Shown piece after piece: positions 22,774 through 30,953 of a stretch of DNA of 55,928 bases. The notes under the pieces are model-generated. The model was not told the origin of the DNA, searched no databases, and saw only the letters and a list, made by a program, of their open reading frames with translations. The translations under genes and the position numbers were made by a program. This DNA is from an uncultured Acidobacteriota bacterium (GTDB lineage: Bacteria > Acidobacteriota > Blastocatellia > RBC074): positions 1 to 55,928 of the forward strand of contig CADECP010000046.1 of assembly GCA_902825875.1 (NCBI GenBank), read 5' to 3'. Every line of letters starts with the position of its first letter. Position 1 is the stretch's first letter.

Positions 22774-25428
22774 GTCGGATTCCGCTTCGCCCCAGATGCG
22801 CGCGAGCGTCGCCTGGATTTTTCGCTCGAAGCGCGTAATCAGTTCGCGGTTGGCGGCGACCAACGCTTGCTCGGCTTCGATCTCGGCGACGATGGCTTGC
22901 TGTGTGGCGAGTGGTGGGAGTGGGATTTCGATGGCAAGATAGTTCTTCTGATAAAGCGCCGCTACGCTGGTAGTTCCGTCAACTTGAGCGCGAATCTTAG
23001 CTTTACCGTAATCACTATTCATTATCGTGTTCACGAAATCAGGTAGCGCACATGTGCCAAAACGAATGCGTAAGATGTTGTTGTTGAAAAGGTAAGTGCC
23101 GCTTTTCCCATGAAACACGGCAGACTTTCCAACAAGGTCAGGAGCATTTCGCGTGTTATAGATGAAATCGCCATCAAGCAAAGTGAAGCGTTCAAGTTCT
23201 TCACGGCTCGCCTCAACAAAAATCAAATCGTCCAGATTAAGCGAACCATCGTTGCTGATGTTATTCATTTTGATATAAGGGTGTGGATGCTTTGGGTCCT
23301 GCTCAGATTTATTTCTCACGATCCCAAGAAGAATTGAATCAACCAAACTGCCAATCGTTACTGTCGGCCAGTCGGGGTGGATGGGGATGTAGGGGCGGTA
23401 GTGGTCGAGGACGGCGCGCGCTCCGTTGATTACTTTCTGGTAGCCCTCGATCTCCGCCACGATCTCCTTCTGCACCTCCAGCGGCGGCAGGGGGATTTGG
23501 TATGGCGCCAAGCTTTGCCTCGTAATTTGTGGTTGGGCAGAACCAGAAATTGTCGAAGACAAGTCTGAGTGCCTCAGAACCTGGAAAAGATAATCCTTCA
23601 AAAGCCCATCCGTTTTCGGGCTTACAACCATCGCGTTACCTGTAATCCAAGACTTTGCCGCCGAATAATTCACTGTTCCGCACGTTGCACCGCGACAAGT
23701 AATGATTACTTCTGGAAACTCATGGTTGAATTGGTCATATCGCCCAATTACACCGTTTGCTCCATACACAACAAAGGCACCGGTTTCTTTTAGGTCTTGC
23801 TGGGTGATTGTCTTTGGTTGGTAGATTTCACAGACATCACCAAGTTCGACGAATGGGTAACTTGAAGTTGCTGTTCCATTCTCTCGATACCGTTCGCCGC
23901 TCAAGTTGTAATCGCCATTCGCCGCAATCTTTTCTTTCGGCACGATCAAACCGCAGGTGAATGGTGCGCCAACGGCGCAACTCATCTCAGCCTGGGGCAA
24001 CGCCCCAGGATCAGGGTTCGAGAAATCATCAGAGGGCTGAAAGCCCGCCTTATCGTTGTCGTTGGTGCGGGCTTTCAGCCCTTTCCCATCTAACGCCACA
24101 TTTTCCTGGGGCGATGCCCCAGGCTGGAATGGCGGCGCGCCGTTGGCGCTGAATTGACCGACGCGCAGCCCTTGCCCTTGCAAATACATTTCCAACTCGA
24201 TTTGGACTTGCGGCAGGTCACTGTGTGCCGGGCAATGTTCCGGCTTGTCGCCTTTGTCACTGCAAAGAGGTCTTCGTTGTGCGCCTAAACCGTAACCATC
24301 TTTTTCGACTTTGAAAAAGGCGATGGTCTGGCTTTGCCGGGCGAGCGATTTATCCAACATCAGGATGGACGTTTTGACGCCGGAGTAAGGATTGAAACAA
24401 CCGGCGGGCAGCGAGACGACGGCGACCAGATAGTTTTCCACCAGCAGCCGACGCAAATCTTTATAAGCGGTCTGGCTCTGAAAAATGACGCCTTCGGGAA
24501 CGATGATGGCGGCGCGTCCGGCGGGCGTCAGGTGTTCGGCCATGTAATCCACAAACAGGACTTCGCTGCGTTTGGCCTGAATCGAAAACCGCTTGTGCGG
24601 CTTGATGCCGCCTTTGGGCGACATAAACGGCGGATTGGCCAGAATCACGTCGGCATATTCGTTCCAACGCTCTTCGCTGGTCAGCGTGTCGTATTCGTAA
24701 ATGTGCGGGTCGGTGAATCCGTGCAGGTAAAGGTTGACCAGCGACAGCCGCACCATATCCGGCGAAATGTCGTAGCCCTTGAAATTCAGCGCCAGCCGTC
24801 CGCGTTCATCCGGCGTCAGCGGGGTTTCAGTGTTCGCGCGCAGAATGTGTTTGTAAGACGAAATCAGAAACCCGGCAGTGCCGCAGGCCGGATCAAGCAC
24901 GGTTTCGGTTTTCTGCGGATCAACGACGGCGACCATAAAATCAATAATGTGGCGCGGCGTGCGGAATTGCCCGGCGTCGCCTTGCGAACCGAGCACCGAC
25001 AACAGGTATTCAAACGCATCGCCCAGCCGTTCGCTGTGGTCGTAGCTGAATTCGTCAATGATCTTCAGGAAGGCTTTGAGCGTTTCAGGGTCTCGGTAAG
25101 GCAAAAAGGCATTCTTGAAAATCTCGCGGAACAGCAGCGGGATGCCGGGGTTTTCAGGCATCTTGGTGATGCCTTCGGCATACAGCGCCAGCATCGCGTG
25201 TCCGCCCAAGCCGCGATCCATCAGCTTCGCCCAGCCGTAGCGGGCATAGTCGCCGGTGAAAAACTTGCGCTTGCCGCCCAGGTCTTCGGCTTCGGCGTCC
25301 ATGTCGTCCATGAACTTGTAAATCAACGCGATGGTGATTTGTTCGACCTGGGATTTTGGGTCAGGGACTTTGCCCACCAGAATGTCGCGGGCGGTATCAA
25401 TGCGGCGTTTGGTTTCGGTATCTAGCAT
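22699..25428 (-). CDS. Fused type I restriction-modification methyltransferase and specificity subunits (HsdM-HsdS)
   Basis: A 909-residue protein. Residues 1-420 are HsdM: SAM-binding DPACGTAGF at 179-187 and catalytic NPPF at 265-268, giving N6-adenine methylation. From about 525 onwards there are two specificity-subunit halves, each with a target-recognition region closed by a conserved helix (LPPLEVQKEIVAEIE, then LPPLATQQAIVAEIE). HsdM and HsdS are normally separate genes. Residues 427-492 are encoded by a palindromic element lying in frame at the M-S junction, and residues 884-909 by a second copy. It lies downstream of hsdR in the same direction, separated by 319 bp of repeats. Confidence 0.92.
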   Translation of the reverse strand: MLDTETKRRIDTARDILVGKVPDPKSQVEQITIALIYKFMDDMDAEAEDLGGKRKFFTGDYARYGWAKLMDRGLGGHAMLALYAEGITKMPENPGIPLLFREIFKNAFLPYRDPETLKAFLKIIDEFSYDHSERLGDAFEYLLSVLGSQGDAGQFRTPRHIIDFMVAVVDPQKTETVLDPACGTAGFLISSYKHILRANTETPLTPDERGRLALNFKGYDISPDMVRLSLVNLYLHGFTDPHIYEYDTLTSEERWNEYADVILANPPFMSPKGGIKPHKRFSIQAKRSEVLFVDYMAEHLTPAGRAAIIVPEGVIFQSQTAYKDLRRLLVENYLVAVVSLPAGCFNPYSGVKTSILMLDKSLARQSQTIAFFKVEKDGYGLGAQRRPLCSDKGDKPEHCPAHSDLPQVQIELEMYLQGQGLRVGQFSANGAPPFQPGASPQENVALDGKGLKARTNDNDKAGFQPSDDFSNPDPGALPQAEMSCAVGAPFTCGLIVPKEKIAANGDYNLSGERYRENGTATSSYPFVELGDVCEIYQPKTITQQDLKETGAFVVYGANGVIGRYDQFNHEFPEVIITCRGATCGTVNYSAAKSWITGNAMVVSPKTDGLLKDYLFQVLRHSDLSSTISGSAQPQITRQSLAPYQIPLPPLEVQKEIVAEIEGYQKVINGARAVLDHYRPYIPIHPDWPTVTIGSLVDSILLGIVRNKSEQDPKHPHPYIKMNNISNDGSLNLDDLIFVEASREELERFTLLDGDFIYNTRNAPDLVGKSAVFHGKSGTYLFNNNILRIRFGTCALPDFVNTIMNSDYGKAKIRAQVDGTTSVAALYQKNYLAIEIPLPPLATQQAIVAEIEAEQALVAANRELITRFERKIQATLARIWGEAESDSANGAPLSQLGATPQENVHKIGKG
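23964..24150. repeat. REP/MITE-like palindromic element in frame inside hsdM-hsdS
   Basis: About 187 bp with the same six-hairpin plan as the element at 22598-22773, including CCTGGGGCAACGCCCCAGG, GGGCTGAAAGCCCG and GCGCGCCGTTGGCGC. It is fully open in the hsdM-hsdS frame and encodes the segment starting SANGAPPFQPGASPQENV. Confidence 0.92.
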
Positions 25429-25444
25429 GCAGCTGTTTCAGATC

Positions 25445-25746
25445 GGTTCAGTTGTATTTGTCCCGCTAGGGACATCTGAGTTTAGGCAGGTCGTTTACGG
25501 CCTGCAAAGACGACAATCGCATTGCCCGTCCCGTCGGGACGGTTGAACGGTCAAGCGAAAAATCCGTTGTGGTTCAAATTCAGCCGTCCCGCTGGGACGG
25601 GAACGATTTTGCCTATCTGCACAGGCCGTAAACGACCTGCCTAAAATCAAACGTCCCGCTGGGACAAAGACATTTGGCGGTTTCTGCACAGGCCGTAAAC
25701 GACCTGCCTAAAATCAAACGTCCCGCTGGGACAAAGACATTTGGCG
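25445..25746. repeat. Inverted and direct repeat cluster between hsdR and hsdM-hsdS
   Basis: A 64-bp unit is perfectly repeated at 25616-25679 and 25683-25746 (period 67). Each unit contains GGCCGTAAACGACCTGCC and a GTCCCGCTGGGAC palindrome. An inverted copy of the first part occurs at about 25481-25506, and further GTCCC/GGGAC palindromes lie near 25457, 25530 and 25590. The last copy ends one base before the hsdR stop codon. This fills the 319-bp gap and no gene is seen in it. Confidence 0.93.
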
Positions 25747-25747
25747 A

Positions 25748-28297
25748 TTACGGCGCAAACTGATTCAGCGGCACGTAATCCTTGATGTAATCGGGAATTG
25801 CCGACCGGTATTTGGTCGGCACGGCTTTGTAATCGCGCGTCGAGAAAACCGGATTGGTTGCCAAATCGGTCAACTCACCCGATTCGATAATGTGACGCAC
25901 GTGGTCGCTGCTGGCGTAAGCTTTGAAAAAAGTCTTCATTGCCGGAATCGCTTCGGCTTCTTCCGGTTTGGCATCGGCGACGAACTTGGCAAATTCTTCT
26001 TCCAGCAATTCATCTTTCGTTTTGTAGCCCGGAATCAAGCCGAAGATTTTTTCCAGAATCTCGCGCAAGGTCAGGCGACGGTCTACGGCGGCGGCTTTGC
26101 GCAGTTTTTCCAGGCTGTAAAACTCTTCGGGTTTATCGAAGACTTCCTTGTTCACGTAATCAATCACGCGATCCCATTGCCCGGCTTCGATGTTTTGGGC
26201 GATGAATTCATTGGCACGCACGCTTTCCTCAAACCGCTGATAAAACATCCGGTCAATCCGCATGCCTTCACCGCCGATGGTTTCGACTTTGATCGTCGCC
26301 AGTATGTCTTCGCCGAGGTGTTCATACGTGCCGCCGGTGACAACGACGCGGCGATCGTCGTCGCCATCAGGATTCGCCGCTTTGGGCTTGGGCAGTTCCA
26401 GCACTTCGTCGTAATTGAACTCTTCCTCGAAGTATTCGCAGTTGGCGAAAAAGTCGAAGAGTTTGAAGGCGGTCTTCTTTAGATGTTTGTAGTCTTCTTT
26501 GAGCTTGTTGTCAGTAAATTGCTCAGAGAAGTTGTGCTTGCGCGTACCGCGTCCTTTGATCTGAATGAAATCGGTTGGCGAAAAGATCGGGCGGAACAAG
26601 CCAATGTTCAATAAGTCTGTGCAATCGTAACCAGTAGTCATCATTCCGACGGTGACGCAGATACGAGCTTTGCTGGTTTTGTAAGCCGGAATGAAGTTGC
26701 AAGAGCCAAGCAAATTATTGCTTTCGTTGGTGAAGTTGTTGGTGAATTGCTGGGCATCGCTGATGTGCGAAGTCACCTGCACGGCAAAGTCAGACTGATA
26801 TTTGCCGGGAAACATCCGGTCGGCCATCTCGTTGAAAATCTGCGCCAGCTTGGCCGCGTGGTTCTGGCTGACGGCAAAGACAATGGTCTTGCCGATTTCT
26901 CCGCTGATGGGATCGCGCAACGCATTTTCGAGCAAGGTCTTGCAAAAAAGTTGATTGGTCGCCGGAGAGAAAAAGCGTTTTTCAAACTCGCGCTGCTTGT
27001 AAGTTTCCTGCTGGTCGTCGCCTTCGCTGTCATTGTATTCGACGACGAAGCCGTCTTCGGAAAGCAGTTTGGTGGTGACTTCGCTGCGGGCGTCCACCAC
27101 GGTCGGGTTAATCAAAAAAGGGCCGTCCGGGTCATTCACGCCATCAAGCAGCGAATAGCGAAATGTTGGCTGTCCATCTTCGCAGCCAAAAGTGCGGTAG
27201 GTGTCGAGCAACAGGCGGCGTTCGTATTCGCGCGGGTCTTTGGTTGTGGGTTTGGTGGCATCGAACTTTTTCAAATAATCGCGCGGCGTGGCGGTCAGGC
27301 CGAGTTTGTAGCCGACGAAATAATCAAACACTGCACGCGCATTGCCGCCAATGGAACGATGCGCTTCGTCGGAAATGACCAGATCGAAATCCGTCGGCGA
27401 AAACAGTCGCCGGTATTTGTTATTGAACAGCAGCGATTGAACTGTGGTCACGACGATTTCGGCGTTGCGCCATTCGTCGCGGCTCTCTTTGTAAATGACG
27501 GCCTTGCAGTCGGGCTTCAGGAGTTTATCGAAAGCCTTCCATGCCTGATCTTCCAGTTCCAATCTGTCCACCAGAAAGAGCACACGCTGAGCGTTGCCAG
27601 TGCGCAAAAAGAGTTTGATGATCGCCGCCGACGTGAGCGTTTTGCCTGTGCCGGTTGCCATTTCCAGCAGAAAGCGGTCACGGCTTTTGGCCACCGCAGA
27701 TTGAATCGCGTAGATGGCTTTCTTTTGGTACGGGCGCAAAAACCGCAGACCATTCGTTTCGATAAATCCGGCACGTTCGGCTTCGTTTTTCCACGCGGCT
27801 TCGTTGGCATAACCGGGGCGTTGCGTCAGCGCCACGTAATCATCCGCAACGGATTCTTCAATCAGTCGTTGCGGATTCGGCACGGTCTTTTGATAACCGG
27901 TAATGGATTGCGGCGTTGGAAAAGCCGTAATGACGTAAGGATTGCCGCGTTCCAAATCCCAAAAGTAATGCAGATTGCCATTGGACAGCATGACGAAACG
28001 GCAATTGAGCGACTTGGCATATTTGCGCGCTTGCTCTTTGCCCACCAGCGGATTTTTGTCTTCGGCTTTGGCCTCAAGCACGACAAAGGGAAAGCCTTTT
28101 TCGTTGAGCAGCACGTAATCCACAAAGCCTTTGCCGACTTGCTCAAAGTTTTCGCCCAGTGCATCGAGGTCCTGTTTTTTGACCGTAACTCCGGGTTCAA
28201 GCTGTATGTTGGCAGGCCCATTGGCATCGGCAAAGAACCGCCAGCCAGCCGTTTCAAGTTGCTGGTTGATTTTGATGCGCGCGGTAGCTTCTTTCAT
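25748..28297 (-). CDS. hsdR: Type I restriction enzyme R subunit (HsdR)
   Basis: An 849-residue subunit. The endonuclease core has Asp60 and Glu75-Ala-Lys77 (VDYVLL then VVLEAK), a D-ExK nuclease signature. The superfamily-2 translocase follows: ATGTGKT at 214-220, DEAH at 310-313, LGLTATPRDYLKKF, and the late helicase motif IKGRGTRKHNF. It translocates DNA and cuts unmethylated DNA at a distance. All catalytic motifs seen are intact. It heads the R-M unit, upstream of the fused HsdM-HsdS on the same strand. Confidence 0.94.
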   Translation of the reverse strand: MKEATARIKINQQLETAGWRFFADANGPANIQLEPGVTVKKQDLDALGENFEQVGKGFVDYVLLNEKGFPFVVLEAKAEDKNPLVGKEQARKYAKSLNCRFVMLSNGNLHYFWDLERGNPYVITAFPTPQSITGYQKTVPNPQRLIEESVADDYVALTQRPGYANEAAWKNEAERAGFIETNGLRFLRPYQKKAIYAIQSAVAKSRDRFLLEMATGTGKTLTSAAIIKLFLRTGNAQRVLFLVDRLELEDQAWKAFDKLLKPDCKAVIYKESRDEWRNAEIVVTTVQSLLFNNKYRRLFSPTDFDLVISDEAHRSIGGNARAVFDYFVGYKLGLTATPRDYLKKFDATKPTTKDPREYERRLLLDTYRTFGCEDGQPTFRYSLLDGVNDPDGPFLINPTVVDARSEVTTKLLSEDGFVVEYNDSEGDDQQETYKQREFEKRFFSPATNQLFCKTLLENALRDPISGEIGKTIVFAVSQNHAAKLAQIFNEMADRMFPGKYQSDFAVQVTSHISDAQQFTNNFTNESNNLLGSCNFIPAYKTSKARICVTVGMMTTGYDCTDLLNIGLFRPIFSPTDFIQIKGRGTRKHNFSEQFTDNKLKEDYKHLKKTAFKLFDFFANCEYFEEEFNYDEVLELPKPKAANPDGDDDRRVVVTGGTYEHLGEDILATIKVETIGGEGMRIDRMFYQRFEESVRANEFIAQNIEAGQWDRVIDYVNKEVFDKPEEFYSLEKLRKAAAVDRRLTLREILEKIFGLIPGYKTKDELLEEEFAKFVADAKPEEAEAIPAMKTFFKAYASSDHVRHIIESGELTDLATNPVFSTRDYKAVPTKYRSAIPDYIKDYVPLNQFAP

Positions 28298-28340
28298 AGA
28301 GGTTGTGCTGGGGCACGATGTTAAAACGGCAGGAGCAATG

Positions 28341-29936
28341 TCAGCGTCGTGCGGCTGCTCCCAACAGAACCTGACCGGGTCGAGCAGGCGTCATATTACC
28401 GCCATCCAGCACGACTGTGCCATTGACGACCACGAAGCTGACGCCTTCGGCGTATTGATGAGGATCGGCAAAGGTCGCGCGGTCAATGATTCGGGCAGGA
28501 TCGAAAATCGCGATGTCAGCTTTCATTCCCGGACGCAGCACGCCGCGATCCAGCAAACCAAACCGAGCCGCAGGCAGCGAGGTCATTTTTCGCACAGCCT
28601 CTTCCAAACTGAGCGCGCGTTTTTCTCGAACGTACACGCCAAGCACTCGCGCGAAGGTTCCGTAACTGCGCGGATGCGGGACTCCGCGTTTGGGAATTTC
28701 GACGCCGCCGTCCGACGCCACCATCGTCAGCGGGTCTTTCAGGATGCGAACCAGATCGTCTTCGTTGATGGCGTGGAAGATGGCGGAGGCACCGCCTTTG
28801 GCTACGATTTCCAGCGCGGTTTCCGCTGCGTCTTCAAATGAATTTGTGCGTCCACGTGATGCCGTGATCTCGGCGAGGTTCTTGCCTTCGAGGCTTTGAT
28901 CGAAGGAGCAACGCGCAATGTAAACGTTTTTCGGGTCGCCTCCGCCGCGATCAAACTTGATGCTTTCGATGACGGCGGCTTTGATTTTGGCGCGCGTCGC
29001 TGCGTCCGCCAGCCGTTTGACCAATTCGCGCTGGCCGCCTTCCTGTGACCATTGGGGCAACAGAGCCACCAAACCGGTGCTGGAAGCGGTGTAAGGATAT
29101 TGGTCTATCGTCACGTCCACGCCGCGCGCGCGGGCTTCAGCGACCAGCCGCAAAGTGTCCACGCTGCGTCCCCAATTGTTTTTGCCTACGATTTTGTGGT
29201 GAGTGACTTGGGTGGGCAATCCGCCGCGTTCGCCGATGGCAATGGTTTCGGCGACGCTTTTCTGCACGGCTGCCGCTTCGTCGCGCATGTGCGAAGTGTG
29301 AATGCCGCCCATTCGCCCGGCGACTTTGGCCAGTTCAATGACTTCTTCGGTCGGAGTGTAATTGCCGGGCACATAAAACAATCCGGTGCTCAAACCCAGT
29401 GCGCCCTGCTCCATCGCCTCTTTGGTCAACGCCTTCATCTTTTCAATTTCTTCAGGCGTAGCTTTGCGATTGACCAGACCGATGACTTTTTCGCGGATGG
29501 AGCCTTGCCCAACCAGCGCGCCCATGTTGATGGCGATGCGAGTTTGCGTCAGACGATCAAAAAATGGTTTCAGTGGCAAAGGCGAACTGCCATCGGGGCC
29601 TTCGATGGCTGTGGTCACGCCTTGCCGAATGTAGTTTTCGGCTTTGGTTTCTTCAAAAATTTGCCGCCGAGCGTGCGAGTGAGTATCAATGAAACCGGGC
29701 GCGACGATTTGATTGTTGGCTTCAATGACTTGTTTGGCTGTCGCTCCGTCGAGTTTGCCGATGGCGACAATCGTGTCTCCGCGCAAGGCAATATCAGCAC
29801 GAAACCACGCTGCGCCCGTGCCGTCCACAATGCGTCCGCCGCGAATAAGCACGTCATACGGCTGTGGTTGCGTCGGCTGTTGAACGACAGCGGCTGCCAG
29901 AAAGAAGAAAAAAAGAAGGTGGAGAAAATTTTTCAT
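28341..29936 (-). CDS. Secreted D-aminoacylase-like amidohydrolase
   Basis: A 531-residue protein. Residues 1-19 are a signal peptide with a run of Leu and Phe. A urease-superfamily TIM barrel follows, with metal-binding PGFIDTHSHA, HTSHMRDEAA and VTHHKIVGKNNWG, and a C-terminal composite beta domain. This pattern fits N-acyl-D-amino-acid deacylases, which remove the acyl group from D-amino acids. Cyclic-amide hydrolases are related, so hydantoin-like substrates are conceivable. It lies 28 bp downstream of the nitrilase-family gene, in an operon-like run with an NCS1 permease. Confidence 0.85.
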   Translation of the reverse strand: MKNFLHLLFFFFLAAAVVQQPTQPQPYDVLIRGGRIVDGTGAAWFRADIALRGDTIVAIGKLDGATAKQVIEANNQIVAPGFIDTHSHARRQIFEETKAENYIRQGVTTAIEGPDGSSPLPLKPFFDRLTQTRIAINMGALVGQGSIREKVIGLVNRKATPEEIEKMKALTKEAMEQGALGLSTGLFYVPGNYTPTEEVIELAKVAGRMGGIHTSHMRDEAAAVQKSVAETIAIGERGGLPTQVTHHKIVGKNNWGRSVDTLRLVAEARARGVDVTIDQYPYTASSTGLVALLPQWSQEGGQRELVKRLADAATRAKIKAAVIESIKFDRGGGDPKNVYIARCSFDQSLEGKNLAEITASRGRTNSFEDAAETALEIVAKGGASAIFHAINEDDLVRILKDPLTMVASDGGVEIPKRGVPHPRSYGTFARVLGVYVREKRALSLEEAVRKMTSLPAARFGLLDRGVLRPGMKADIAIFDPARIIDRATFADPHQYAEGVSFVVVNGTVVLDGGNMTPARPGQVLLGAAARR

Positions 29937-29964
29937 TTTGCGTCTGATGAGAAGAAATCGCTGA

Positions 29965-30834
29965 CTATTCTTTAACCAGCGCGCCGTAAGTTTCTGGGCG
30001 TCGGTCGCGGAAGAATTGCCAGGTGTTGCGGACTTCGCGGATCACATCCAGGTTCAAATCAGCGACAACCAGAGCGTCTTCGTCGCGTTTGGCTTCGGCC
30101 AGAAACTGGCCGCGCGGATCGCAGAAATAACTTTGCCCGTAAAATTCGCCGATGTTCCAAGGAGCTTCAACGCCTACGCGATTGATCGCGCCGATGAAAT
30201 ATCCGTTGGCTACGGCGTGGGCAGGCTGTTCCAGTTTCCACAGGTATTCGCTCAAACCGGCGACGGTGGCCGAAGGATTGAAGACAATTTCTGCTCCGTT
30301 CAATCCCAAAGCTCGCGCGCCTTCGGGGAAGTGCCGGTCGTAGCAGATGTAAACGCCTATGCGAGCGAACGCCGTGTCGAAACACGGATAGCCAAGATTG
30401 CCCGGCTTGAAATAGAACTTTTCCCAGAATCCCGGCGCGACGTGCGGGATGTGATTCTTGCGGTACTTGCCCAGATATTTGCCGTCGGCGTCAATCACGG
30501 CAGCGGTGTTGTAATACACGCCTGTGATCTCTTCTTCGTAAATCGGCACGACGATGACCATGCCGTATTGCTTGGCCAGTTCCTGCATCAGCTTTGTGGT
30601 TTCACCGTCTGGAATCTTTTCGACAGCTTCGTACCATTTGGTTTGCTGTTCGGCGCAGAAATAAGGCGTGGTGAAAACTTCCTGCATGCACAAAATCTGA
30701 ACGCCTTGTTTGCCCGCCTGTTCGATAAAGCCAAGATGCTTTTCGATGTTCAGCCGCTTGATCTCCGCCATCGAGGCGTCAGTCGGCGCAACGTTCTTTG
30801 CCTGTATCAATCCACATTTCACAATTCTTGCCAT
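29965..30834 (-). CDS. Nitrilase-family amidase, beta-ureidopropionase/N-carbamoyl hydrolase-like
   Basis: A 289-residue carbon-nitrogen hydrolase with the Glu-Lys-Cys triad Glu52 (MQEVF), Lys126 (YRKNHIPH) and Cys164 (YICYDRHFPE). The YICYDRHFPEGAR and QPAHAVANGYFIGAINRVG segments resemble beta-ureidopropionases and N-carbamoyl-amino-acid amidohydrolases, which release CO2, ammonia and beta-alanine in reductive pyrimidine breakdown. Neighbours (NCS1 permease, D-aminoacylase-like enzyme, mmsA further on) fit that. AAGGAG occurs five bases before the ATG. Substrate is inferred. Confidence 0.87.
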   Translation of the reverse strand: MARIVKCGLIQAKNVAPTDASMAEIKRLNIEKHLGFIEQAGKQGVQILCMQEVFTTPYFCAEQQTKWYEAVEKIPDGETTKLMQELAKQYGMVIVVPIYEEEITGVYYNTAAVIDADGKYLGKYRKNHIPHVAPGFWEKFYFKPGNLGYPCFDTAFARIGVYICYDRHFPEGARALGLNGAEIVFNPSATVAGLSEYLWKLEQPAHAVANGYFIGAINRVGVEAPWNIGEFYGQSYFCDPRGQFLAEAKRDEDALVVADLNLDVIREVRNTWQFFRDRRPETYGALVKE

Positions 30835-30858
30835 AACTCTCCTTATTCAGAAAACAGG

Positions 30859-30953
30859 AGAGATTACGGAACAAACGGAAATAACCGAATAAACGGAAAA
30901 GGAATCAGCAGAGATTCCGTGCTTTCCGTTATTTCCGTTTGTTCCGTAATCTC
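30859..30953. repeat. Dispersed hairpin repeat, GGAACAAACGGAAATAACGG family, copy 2
   Basis: Near-complementary arms at 30859-30898 and 30923-30953 share the core of the copy at 13989-14069. It fills the space between the permease stop and the nitrilase-family gene start. Confidence 0.9.

Noticed and set aside
25616..25746. CRISPR array suggested by regularly spaced identical units
   Set aside because: Only two units with a three-base gap, no variable spacers and no cas genes; it is a direct duplication.
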